Shown here one piece after another: positions 32,461-42,168 of a stretch of DNA of 64,000 nt. Location of the stretch: the NCBI GenBank assembly GCA_003971905.1, contig RSEE01000085.1:62001-126000 (forward strand), in the 5' to 3' direction. Position 1 is the stretch's first letter. Each line of letters starts with the position of its first letter. The translations under genes and the position numbers were made by a program. Origin of the DNA: Moniliella sp. 'wahieum'. Its lineage: Eukaryota; Basidiomycota; Moniliellomycetes; Moniliellales; Moniliellaceae. The notes beneath the pieces were generated by a model that was not told the DNA's origin, did not search any database, and was given only the letters and a program-made list of their open reading frames with translations.

Positions 32461-34769
32461 GGCAGAGCGGCGGAAGGAAGGGGAGAGGCAGCGCCGCAAC
32501 GGAGGGGAGGAGGCGGGAGCGCGGGGAGAGCGCGGGCGAGGAGGCGGGCGGGTGGAGATGGGAGCCAAAGGGACAAGACGCGTAGGACAGCGAGCGAGTG
32601 GACACTCACGAGGCGCGGCACGCCAGCACACGTCGTCCGGATCTCGGAGTGCCCGCCTGCCTGCGCCTGGCACGACAGCCGCGTTGCACCGATTGGGCCA
32701 GCGCGTCGCGTCCAACCAGGAATCATTAAGCCGACTCCTGAACGCCTGAACCTCAACCCACGCAGGCTCATTGTTGCAACATTGCACACTAGGCCCCACC
32801 CTGCGGTGGCGGAATGCGACAGATTCCGCTCCCTAGCTATCGTCTGTAAGTCTCCACTTGATCTTGGGTTGTTGGCCCAATGGCGGGGGTGGAGCTGGAC
32901 AACATGTACTTTTGTCAGACAGCGCACGTCTTTCACTTCCCTGCCCTTGAGGCGGCCAGTTCGAAAGTAGCTTGGGGCAGCTGCGCGACGCAGTCGACAT
33001 TTGCACAATGCCCCTCCTGCAGCCTGACCATCAATGATCCACGTCATCTTCGACCCGGTATTGGCTGCTCTGGGCTTCATCCAAGATGTATCTTCTTCCA
33101 CAGCTTGAGGATGGAGAGTCGGAGATATAAGAGCTCCTGCACCCCACATATCCCCCTTTGGTCCTCATCTACAGAAGGAATCTCCTTAAAACAAAAGCAG
33201 AACCCGTGCCGGGCCTCAACGCCTAGTTCGCTCCGCCCACCTCGTACTGGTTGCTGTTGTCCAACTTCCTACCGTTTGCACGGGATTGGGTGTTGTCTCG
33301 TGCCCTTCTCGGAATCGCCAAACCGCCCAGCCCTTCCAACAGCCCTTTTTTAGACGGATGGATACCTACGCCTAAGCACCAAAACTTGAAGCGACTGCAT
33401 ATCAGGGCCGAATGAAGTCGATGAACACTTGTTAGACCGTGGTGGATTCGAAAATGGAAGTGCGTTGTGGGGACGGCGGCGGTCAATAACGTCAAATGAG
33501 ACGATGGTGGGAAAGACAATATATAATGAACAGTGAATAACGTTGAACTGAGCAGGTATGGTACCCACACAAAAAGACGTGCAGATGGTGTCGCCAAGAC
33601 GAGCAAACACGTGTGATCCTTGCGGGACGTGGCAGGAAATCGAAAGCAAAAGCGCAAATAGAGCGCAGAGAGTGGAGCTCGACAGATCAAGCCTCGGTAG
33701 CTGCTGGTAGGAGGACCCACAGATGGAGCATAGTTACCTTACAGTATCTGCTTCAGAGTGGCATATGGGTCATTTTGCGCAAGTCCAAAGTGGTGATCCA
33801 AAAAAAGCACCATCAGGCCCAAAGTTGTAGACGTTCTTGGTATTAGCCCAATGTGACGGGGGTGCTATGGATGCCCTTCTCTCTTCTGCTTCGCTGGCAA
33901 AAAAAAGTATAATCTGTTCACTATCATCACCTCTGCCACCATAAACAAAGGCGTCAGTCATGAGGGGGGCTATTGCCCTTTCGTTTGCGCAGAGTTCACA
34001 ATGGCCATCTTGTATAGCTGCTGCCTCACCTGTATCTGCGCACTGTGCCTTCCTTTTTTCGGGTCAAGATCACCCTCTGTCCGAGGGTATGTTGCCTATC
34101 ATCAATTTCGATTTATTGATCCTTCCTCCCTTGAAGACTCTACTCGAGTTCTGGGGTACCTCACCAGGCCTGCCCTTAGACGGCTCAACCGTGGCCACTC
34201 CTGAGGCGTTTGCTGAGATTCCTTTCGCGGAAAGTGTTTAAGGGTTGGGATGCGGCAAAAGAGGCTGGGAACAGTGCAATGGTCATCCTCCATTCGTGCC
34301 AAAGTTGAGAAAGCGAGAGAGAAGTGGTCAACGCGGGGTTCCACACGTGAATACAGGGTGCTGCGAGTCCCTCTCGGGAGCACATATACCAATTCCCTTG
34401 CAACTGCAACTCTGCTCTGGCGCTTTCTCTGTTTTCCAAGTGGAAAAGTGTTGGCCAAAACAATGTTACTCTGAGGCCTATTATAGGGCCTCAACGTTCA
34501 AATGCTATCAACTCAGCCTGTATCATGATCGCCTGTGTGTGCCCACGTTCCTTTCTACCTATAAAACAAGAAAAAAGTATACCAAAATGAGATTCCTTCC
34601 ATGTATCCATCCCCCACTGGTTCCAATGCAAAAAAACAGCAAGGGCATCCTCGAATGTAGCACTGAACTCCCATGCCAGTGAGGGGCAATGCCAGCTTGG
34701 TGTGGCTAAGATGGGTGCGCTTAGCTGGTGGCCCAGCAGGCCGCGTCCCAGAACGATGAGCGCCCACAT
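32461..34769. other. Region upstream of CENP-A, no confident gene
   Basis: A divergent protein-like stretch starts at 32881 (+; MAGVELDNMYFCQTAHVFHF, PALEAASSK) and after a frame change gives LGQLRDAVDICTMPLLQPDH. It may be a small gene sharing the CENP-A promoter, but I do not recognise it. From 33,350 to 34,680 the DNA is AT-richer. Short frames near 33,960-34,241 (+) have no motif. Confidence 0.3.
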
Positions 34770-35015
34770 TTAGTGGTTGCACGAGCCGCACGAAGTGCCG
34801 CACGACGAGCAGCTGCCCGAGGAGCAGGTGCAGGTGGATTGGTAGAGCAAGGGCACTGTCCAAAGCATCAATTGGTTCGTGACGGCATACAGAAGAATCA
34901 ACCGAGTCAGCAGCTGATCGTATCCGTTGAAACGCCCCGGTAAGCGCCATCAGGACATCGGCAATACAGGGTAGCGCAGAAAACCACCCGTCAGAGAATC
35001 ACCACGTACCGCCAT
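34770..35015 (-). CDS. 49-aa membrane/Cys-rich microprotein
   Basis: Seen: exon 1 (35010-35015, ATGGCG) and exon 2 (34770-34913) are joined by a 96-nt intron (34914-35009, GTACGT...CTGAT...CAG). The product reads MALLTRLILLYAVTNQLMLW, then TVPLLYQ, then a tail STCTCSSGSCSSCGTSCGSC followed by NH and stop. That is one hydrophobic helix of about 24 residues followed by a tail with seven cysteines in C-x-C and C-x-x-C spacing. A TATAAAA box lies about 110 bp upstream. Family knowledge: C-x-C/C-x-x-C clusters occur in metallothioneins and CYSTM-like peptides. Inference: a small membrane-anchored metal- or thiol-handling peptide. The reading rests on one predicted intron with an extremely short first coding exon; no homologue is recalled. 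Confidence 0.5.
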
Positions 35016-35122
35016 TGTGAAAAGGTAGAGGAAAGTGGAAGTAAGGTGGAGAGGCGGAGAGTGAGGCTGTAGAGGGGTGTGGGGGTGAGGGAAGAAAAGA
35101 TGAGCAAGGGAAGGGGGCCCGG

Positions 35123-35129
35123 TTTTATA
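35123..35129 (-). promoter_or_regulatory. TATA box of the 49-aa gene
   Basis: TATAAAA on the minus strand lies 108 bp upstream of the ATG at 35015, within an otherwise purine-rich leader region. Confidence 0.5.
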
Positions 35130-35368
35130 CCTTTTTTTCAGGACGGGATTCCCAAGAAAGCTGGCTCGACCGCAGCGGGAGAAGAAACGAGGACCTGGCT
35201 CGAGAAAGTCCGTTTCCTGGTCCACATGGCGCACGACATCCTACTTGGCCCTGCGGGCGCAGAGTAACAGTGTAGCAAAAGATAGGAGAGCAGAGAATGA
35301 GGATGACCGGTGAGAGAAGGTGTGAGATGTGAGATCCAAAGAATACCCGCGATCCGAGCTCCTGTAGT

Positions 35369-35462
35369 CAGTAGTCTAATCAGTACTTAGTTCCTACTGT
35401 TTTCAGTACGATAGACAGGGGGATGTCTGGTCTCAGTGCTCAGTTACTCAGTACTGTACCAA
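35369..35462. repeat. CAGTACT / ACTCAGT word cluster
   Basis: TCAGTAGTCTAATCAGTACT, TTTTCAGTACGATAG and AGTGCTCAGTTACTCAGTAC repeat the CAGTACT word in both orientations. Related ACTCGGTACTC words occur at 39,030-39,075 and 61,290-61,340. Confidence 0.55.
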
Positions 35463-35628
35463 AGCATGTCACAGTGACTAGTGGCTAGCAGCATATATGT
35501 CAGATCGGTCCCACAGTCAAAAGGGACGAGGGCTAAAGTTCATACTCTAGGTGTCTCTGTGCACACTTCTGTGACTGTGCCATAGTGCTGTGATCGTTGC
35601 ATTCGGGCGGGGGAGCCTCCACTTTGGG

Positions 35629-35651
35629 ATTCAAGCTTCAAGCTTCAAGCT
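35629..35651. repeat. TTCAAGC tandem
   Basis: Three perfect tandem copies of TTCAAGC are followed by TC. This is the same word as in the 20-bp palindrome at 12845-12864. Confidence 0.7.
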
Positions 35652-36851
35652 CACAGGCCTCAGGTCCTCACGGCCTCAGCCCGGAACGTCGCGAGATCGA
35701 GAAGAAACTTTTCAAGTTGTTGTACCATAGTTCCGACAGGACCCGTGCGAGGATAATGCGAGCGACGACAACCTCCCGCAGGAGACCTAAGCCGCCGAGA
35801 ATGTATTAGAAAGAATTCATTTCTCTGTGTTGGGGGTCGCGCCGCGTAGACGTACTAGAGTTTTGTCTTGCGTTGTCTTTCCATCCCAGTGGTCACATTG
35901 CGCCATTACGTGCAGTACGCATTACGCGTTACGCACTGTATGCCTCACAATTCCGTGGCTTATAGGCTTTGCAGCCCCCTGTCACGTCGTTCTAAGGAAC
36001 ACCAGCCTCCCCACGATCCTTCCTACGCCCAACGCGCCGGCCTCATATACTACTCGTTCGAGAGGTAGGACGCACCTGCGCCAGGGTGGCCACAGATGTA
36101 CAGTTTGGTTTGCATTAGTTGTTACGCTGAGAAGGCAGCCGGGGAGGGGGGGTGACGCAGGTGGAAGAGGTAGAGATGGGGCTGTATAATACGATGAATA
36201 AACACAATATGTGCGAAGAAGAAATACGTTGCACTAATGGATCTCAAAACGGGGGGAATCGCGGGTGGACAAACCCAAAGGCAAGACGGAGAATGGAAAG
36301 AGCGGCAGGGGGGGAGGGCAGTTTGAAGGGGGATAGGAGGTGGTAGCTAGGCCCGCCGGCTGCTGTCTGTGGATAGTGGCGCGGCGTCTGAGTTGGGAGG
36401 GGCGGAATGCTGAACAATGCTGAACCATTAATCACTGGGGGTGGAGCGAAGAGAAGGTGGTCTGGTGTGGTTCGGCTCCGGTACGAGTGACTAGGTACGA
36501 GTGACTAGGTGCGAGTGGCTGCTCAGGTACCCCGATCCCAAGATAGGGGGAAGCAGCGCGACGCGAGCGGGGGCCGGTGGCCATTGACGCCGCTGGGAGT
36601 ACCCCGCGGGTCCCCGACCAACCCATTCGGTTTCGTAACCGGCAAGGTGCAAGAAAGGAGGAGCAAAAATGACTGAAGATGGTATAAACTGAACAAAAAA
36701 ACCGGAGAGGGGGAGCAACATCCGCCTGTGCTTGCCACCAGTCCCATACACTTCTCCTCCTGAGAAGGCGAAGCGGGGTGGCCAGCGAGGCGGGTGAGCG
36801 GGCAAGGAGGCTCAAGTGGGAGGGAACGCAGCGGTTGGCATGCATGCCATA

Positions 36852-38160
36852 TCATAGACTCAAGCAGAAGAGGTAGGGCCGACCCTCGATAGAGGCGACC
36901 TGGATGCGGTAATGAGCTGGCCGAAGGCACACCCTTGGGCATGACTTGCCCCCCAACGTATTCGTCAAATGTCGGGTACACATACTCTTGCTCGCGGTAG
37001 GGCTGGGTTTGGTTATGGCAAAGTGAACGGGAGTGATGTGCTTGTAAGCGGCGGCAATCGAAGAATATTCGTGCTTCATCATGGCATCGTCTGTCCATTG
37101 ATCTCGTGCGTCAGCACACCACACCTTGCGTCTTGGCCGGCCCTTGGCCTTGTTGATGATTGATGCGTAGTTGGCTTCGATCGAAGCCGTGGGTTCCGAT
37201 CCACCACTGTGAGGAACAGAGTACAGGTTTAACAGGTGGATGAGGGGGATGAAGGGGAGAGAGAGAGAGGTACACGTACGGGACCACGTTCCAGTCGTCC
37301 GTGTCGTCAGACCAGATGATCGTCTCGAGCCCCAGCTCGTACGCGATCGCGCGCACGCGGTCGTCAACGTCGCCATAGGGAGGTCGCCATGCCGTCACGG
37401 TGACGCCAGTAACCCACTTGATGGCTTTGACCGTGTAATAGAGCTCAGCAAAGACCTGTTTGCTGGTTAGGGCCGTCATGTAGCGGTGGGACCAGGTGTG
37501 GGCGGCAAGCTGGTGGCCATCGGTTAGGCCACGTTGCGCTTGCAATGGCCAGTCCAGCACATTGGAGCCAATGTAGAACATGGTCGCCTTCTGCTTCTTG
37601 GACTTGAGGAAGTCGTAGAAGGAGTTGTGGGTGCAGTTGGGCCCATCGTCAAAGGTCAGGCCCCAGGTGGAAGGGGTAGGGCAGTTGGTGATGTCATGGG
37701 GCAAGGGTTTGTGCTTGGGCTTGGTGCAGGTGGTGGCAGTCCACCAGCAGTCGGGGTCCTTGTCGTAGTCGTAATGGGTGCCCTGGGTGGAATCGTCGGG
37801 GGTTCCCTTGGGATGGATGTTAGCGGGAATGACGCCCGAGCTGTTGATCTTGGCCCAGACTTGGTTCGCCTCCTTGTCGTGGGGCAGGATGTGGGCAATC
37901 TCCCACACGGTGGGGAAGTGGCGGGAAAAGGAATCGGTGGGGGCATAGTCGTAGCCAGCGCACTCGGTGGCTGGGTCCTGGACCGACTGCCAAGTCTGGT
38001 CGTTGTAGGTGGCCTGACGGCGCTCCATGCCGCGCTTGAGGGCCTGGACATGGGCGCGGTGCGACAGATGGCCCGGCACGCCTTGGCCGAGGTGGGCGCT
38101 GGTGGGGACAGCAAGCAACAGACTGCCCACGAGCGCAAGCGGGGCCAGGAGGGGAAGCAT
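36852..38160 (-). CDS. Chitin deacetylase (CE4), secreted, no GPI tail seen
   Basis: Seen: signal peptide MLPLLAPLALVGSLLLAVPT, then AHLGQGVPGHL. The NodB domain has WGLTFDDGPNCTHNSFYDFL (motif 1, D-D), AAHTWSHRYMTAL (motif 2, H-x-x-x-H), VTAWRPPYGDVDDRVRAIAY (motif 3) and TIIWSDDTDDWNVVP (motif 4). Intron 37207-37279 (GTACGT...CACAG) leads to GGSEPTASIEANYASIINKA. Later segments (LTHEINGQTM, DDAMMKHEYSSIAAAYKHIT, PYREQEYVYPTFDEYVGGQV, MPKGVPSAS, VASIEG) lie in changing frames and end near 36852. Family knowledge: such enzymes convert chitin to chitosan in the fungal wall. Start 38160 is preferred over 38219: the latter lies just 22 bp from a TATA box and the paralogue at 44540 starts at the equivalent Met. 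Confidence 0.88.
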
Positions 38161-38240
38161 GGGGAGGCCGATGAGGAGGAGCAGGGAAAGGGTACGGGAG
38201 GGGGGGGCAAAAGGATGTATTAGGGCAAAGGCAGGCAGGC

Positions 38241-38245
38241 TTATA
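38241..38245 (-). promoter_or_regulatory. TATA element of the chitin deacetylase gene
   Basis: ATATAAG reads on the minus strand about 80 bp upstream of the preferred start at 38160. Confidence 0.45.
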
Positions 38246-39225
38246 TGCATCAAATGTCTGATGTGGTTCGGCCTCGCGCGGCGGCGAGAGGCTCTGAGAC
38301 TGAGATCTGATCTCGATCATCGCTCAGAATGGATTCGGAGGACGCGCCGGAACAAAGCATTGCAACGGTGGCCAGCCAGCAGGCAGGCAGCTCTCTCTTG
38401 CGTTGACGTTGACGCCTGCCCAGCGCTTACGCTCCTTTTGCCCGTCGGTGCCGCTCTCTGTCCACGTCCGAGGGCGCAGATCCTGGATCCATCCACCTTG
38501 CGCCACGCCAGGCCATGCGCAGCCTGGTATTCGGTACCGGTACGGTCGCGCACGCCGCACCCAGTCGTTCAGCTCAGCACCACACCTGTGTGCCCGATCC
38601 GCATCGATCGGGCCAGCCACCACCGCCCACCAGGCCCCACCGCCGCTTGCCTCCTGGCCCATGCCGGTCGATGCCGAGGAGATGGATGATCCCGACGCGC
38701 CGATCTTCCTTCCCATAGTCTGGCTCGCTGCCTTGGGGCGTGGCTCAGCAGGCATGTCACAGACAGGTCAGGTGACCAATGCATGGCCACTTTGAGCATC
38801 CGAATTGCAACGTTCGACCAAGGGCGCTAGGGTTGCTCCTGTTGACTGGCGCTGCGCGCTGCCATGCCTAGCTAGGCCAGGCGCACCCGCACACCCGTAT
38901 ATTTCAAAGGCACGCTTTCACGCCCAGCGCCACGCCAGTGTGCGGGGGCAGAGCGTGCGCGTCGCTCGGATGGGGCCACTGGAGCAGTCCCCAAAGGTTT
39001 CACCCTGACCCCACCAGCTGAGCCTATTCTGTACTCGGTCTCAGATCTCAGTACGCGGCACTCGGTACTCCCCACGGGACTCGGTCTATCGTCTGTGGAG
39101 TGCCCCCCGCTCCCTGTCAGCCCTGTGCTGGGCGTAGGCCTTCGGCACGCACCGCGTATCCAGCTTCACCTGCCTCACCTCCCCTCCACCGGCCCCTTCT
39201 CGCGTCCTCTGTTGCCGCCGCCGCC
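38246..39225. other. Intergenic region between divergent deacetylase and SYLF genes
   Basis: Open frames on both strands are compositional. ACTCGGTCTCAGATCTCAGT and GTACGCGGCACTCGGTACTC words occupy 39,033-39,073. GCCGCCGCCGCC precedes the next ATG. Confidence 0.4.
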
Positions 39226-40000
39226 ATGGACGGGTATCTCCACAAGTTCAAGCTCGCTGCCCACAAGGCAGGCATCCAGGCCACCGCCTTTGCCCAGCAA
39301 ACTGCCGCCAGATCAACGAGCAGGTCCAGGTTGCCCAGCAGGGCTTCACCCTCCCCAAGGAGTGCCAGCGGGCCGCCACTATTCTCCAATCCTTCCTTGC
39401 CGACCCGGAAAACCCCAACTCTGCTCTCAACTCCATCCCCAAGGCGGTGTTGCAGCGCGCCCAGGGCGCCGTCTTCAGCGTGCTCAAGGGGGGCTTTATT
39501 TGGTCCGCCAAAGCAGGCTCGGGGATTGTGGTCGCTCGTCTGCCGGACGGATCATGGTCTGCACCCTCGTGCATTGCCACGGGTGGTGTGGGCGTTGGTT
39601 TCCAGGTATGTTTTTTCGGTCTGCACTCCCATGTTAGCACTAACCCGCTCCTCGTCAGATTGGTGCCGACTTGTCCGAGTTTGTCCTGGTGATGAACAGC
39701 CAAGAAGCAGTTCGGTCTTTTACACTGGCAGGCAATCTGACTCTTGGTGGCTCGCTCTCTGCTACAGCGGGACCGATTGGGACGGGTGGCGCCGTGCAGA
39801 CGGCTGTGGCCCACCCCTCGCCCATCTTTAGCTACAGTCGAAGCAAGGGGCTGTACGCAGGCGTGTCGTTGGAAGGCGTGGCACTCATCGAGCGCAAAGA
39901 TGCCAACCGCGAATTTTACGGTATGGACATTCCGGCCCGGGACTTGCTCGAGGGTCGTATGCCGGCGCCCGAAGCAGCGTCACCGATGTACGAAGAGTAA
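39226..40000 (+). CDS. SYLF-domain (Ysc84/SH3YL1-like) lipid/actin-patch protein
   Basis: Seen: MDGYLHKFKLAAHKAGIQAT is followed, after a missing C at 39308-39309, by INEQVQVAQQGFTLPKECQR. The SYLF core has AVFSVLKGGFIWSAKAGSGI, VVARLPDGSWSAPSCI and GGVGVGFQ. A 53-nt intron (39606-39658, GTATGT...CTAAC...CAG) leads to IGADLSEFVLVMNSQEAVRS, GNLTLGGSLSATAGPIG and a stop TAA at 39998-40000 after MYEE. Family knowledge: SYLF proteins bind PI(3,5)P2/phosphoinositides and, in yeast Ysc84/Lsb4, actin at endocytic patches. Oddity: directly after the TAA the same frame continues LRRAEQVDETGVPQHAYVPG and runs about 85 codons to a plausible intron (40264-40325) and stop at 40341, so the stop may be an error or read through. 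Confidence 0.85.
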
Positions 40001-40341
40001 TTGAGGCGGGCCGAGCAAGTGGATGAGACAGGGGTGCCGCAACATGCGTATGTGCCCGGCGACCAGATGCACGACAGCGAGGGATACGATTTGGATGATG
40101 GCCCAGCGCCAATTCAGACGCTGGACCACGGTGTGCCAACGACACAACATCGCGTGCCTCCCGTGTCCTCGGATGCACCCGCAGCGGACGAAGAACCAGT
40201 GCCTGCGACTGGAGAGGCGCAGACCGGCAGCGATGTCCCGCCGGGCAAACCAATTTTTGACGCGTACGTCCCTTCCGGTATCTTTGCCCAAAGAAAATCC
40301 CTGACTGTGCCTTCCCATCTGCCAGGTCCAACATCAATTAA
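40001..40341 (+). other. In-frame C-terminal extension after the SYLF stop
   Basis: The same frame as the SYLF gene stays open through an acidic, Pro-rich stretch (DSEGYDLDDGPAPIQTLDHG, SDAPAADEEPVPATGEAQTG, SDVPPGKPIFDA). A 62-nt intron with GTACGT, CTGAC and CCAG (40264-40325) then joins in phase to SNIN and TAA. Changing the TAA at 39998 to a sense codon such as CAA would give one continuous protein. This is inference. Confidence 0.4.
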
Positions 40342-41403
40342 GCGCATGTTACTGCCTCCCTCCCAACTGTGCATGGGTGGGGCACAATTGCGCATACCCA
40401 CTCCCTGTTGTCTACGTCATGCATCATGAAAATACCCTTGTTTGGCATCGATTCACGAGCGGTATACTTGACACGGGAGCCCTCCTTCCTGATCATCAAG
40501 TCCATTGGCTTTGGCTGTTTATGCTTCCCATTCCCCTCCCCTCTTTACCCTGGTTGAATTGTCCCGTTGCTGAAGCGTATTCGGACGCGCGCGCAGTTGC
40601 ACATGTTGAGTGGTTGTATATCATTGTAGCCTGGTTCCCCTTCTGTACGTCCGCTCGGGTGCACACCTTGCGTCGACGTGGTGCTGCGCGGTTGAAGGTT
40701 GGACGTTTAAAGATACGGCTCGTTGTTATCAAAAGGGAAACTGCGCAACGGGTGCACGCGCAGCTTGTGTCCTTGATAATCGTCGAGTGGCCTGAGCGCC
40801 TGAAGCTTGAGCTCATTCATCATGCATCATGCATGCGTGTCATCGATCATCTCGGACAGATTGGATCGCCCTGTTCCTGACAGACGCGGTTTCTCTGGTG
40901 GCGTGTGGGGGCGGACGTAGGCCTGTACTAGCCAAAAGGGGATGACTCGATGACTAGGATGACTACTAGATACGCGCACCAGGCACAAGGTGCGGCCAGA
41001 AAAAACAGGGTCGGCACAATATTAATCCCTGAGGTGGATTCGGAGGGCTTCCATCTCGACTTGATGTTTCCTTCGGGCTTCTGGACTCTCTGTACCAGTT
41101 CGCCAGCGGGATGAACCGGAAACCGACATGGTAGCAGGAGGGAGTGCCCGCTTACTGGTTATTGAACCGCTGGCTCAGCCAGTGCCTCTCCATTCTAGTA
41201 CAATTGCCTTTTAGCGGCCCCAATAGCTGCACCGGCCGACGGTGCCTGTCAGTACAGTATAGTACCACCCGCAACTGCCGCTCCGCGCATGGATTTAGAA
41301 CACAGAGTACTTTATCATATGGCGCAAAACACGGTACGCACTCACATATAATAGCAGCTTCTATCCACAACACCATTCCAAACCCACCCGTCGGTTTCCT
41401 GAC
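40342..41403. other. Intergenic region, no supported gene
   Basis: Only overlapping motif-free open frames are present. ATTCATCATGCATCATGCAT near 40,816 is another palindromic cluster. Confidence 0.4.
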
Positions 41404-42168
41404 ATGGCCCTCCTTCTTCCCCATTCAAGCCCAACCATAACGAACCGCCGGCTGAACACCAAAGCCCTCCTCGCAAGTGAGGAATACCGAATCACCACGA
41501 GGACAGCACTTGTGGCGCCAGAGGCTGAACAAACTGGCGCATACCTTCTTCACTGCTGCTCCCAAAACTGAACGCAAGCCCTCCCCTGTCCCCGTACAAG
41601 GGTCATCAACCGCAACGACCGATTGGCAGACCGATCCGCTCTCTACGTTTGGCTTTGAAGGATGGGAAGATGAAGAAGACACATTTGAGACGATCCCTCT
41701 TTCCCTCCCCTCGTCCATACCTCCCTTCCAATTTGGGGCAGCCTTAGCCCCTCGGATGAACGTACGAGCGATCCAAGAGCTGCTCGCCTCGATAGCCGCC
41801 GGCATACCGGCGTTGCTCGCACCCTCTGTCCCGACCCCCCCGTGTACGATTCCAGCGACAAAATGGATCGGTGCTCAGCTCAGGCGGGAGCGGTCGTCTG
41901 GCCCGCTCTTGGACCACCGCTCGAACTGTGACCCAACGCACCTTGTCTTCTTGGACCAGTCCACCGGTTCCACTCCAGCTGCACCCTTGTCTCCCTCAGT
42001 GTCTTCTCTCCCTTCCACACCGTGCCACCTAGCCACGCCGTCCCGGATGCAACAGTGACGACCAACCTCACCAACCGCACCAGCCGCACCAGCGGCCCGG
42101 AGGACACCGAAAGTGGACGACGAACACGCCGGGTCGGCATGAAGCGAGGCTATGAGTCCACCCAATGA
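41404..42168 (+). CDS. Unknown protein with acidic middle and basic C-terminus
   Basis: Seen: ATG 41404 opens MALLLPHSSPTITNRRLNTK and ALLASEEYRITTRTALVAPE. After a frame change comes TERKPSPVPVQGSSTATTDW, then PLSTFGFEGWEDEEDTFETI (acidic) and APRMNVRAIQELLASIAAGI (possible helix). After a further frame change comes a C-terminus TNLTNRTSRTSGPEDTESGR, RTRRVGMKRGYESTQ and stop at 42166-42168. The coding-like character is inferred from charge patterning and lack of repeats. I do not recognise a family. The basic RRTRR-x-x-MKR end could be a nuclear localisation signal. Confidence 0.4.

Larger units (their letters stand above)
35130..36851. other. Intergenic region, repeats only
   Basis: It contains the AGTACT/CTCAGT word cluster, the TTCAAGC tandem, ACGCATTACGCGTTACGC at about 35,916-35,935 and GGTACGAGTGACTAGGTACG repeats at about 36,480-36,515. 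No gene is supported. Confidence 0.4.

Noticed and set aside
31000..36000. A centromere at the CENP-A locus
   Set aside because: The gene coding for CENP-A need not lie near a centromere, and the surrounding DNA shows no satellite or transposon cluster.
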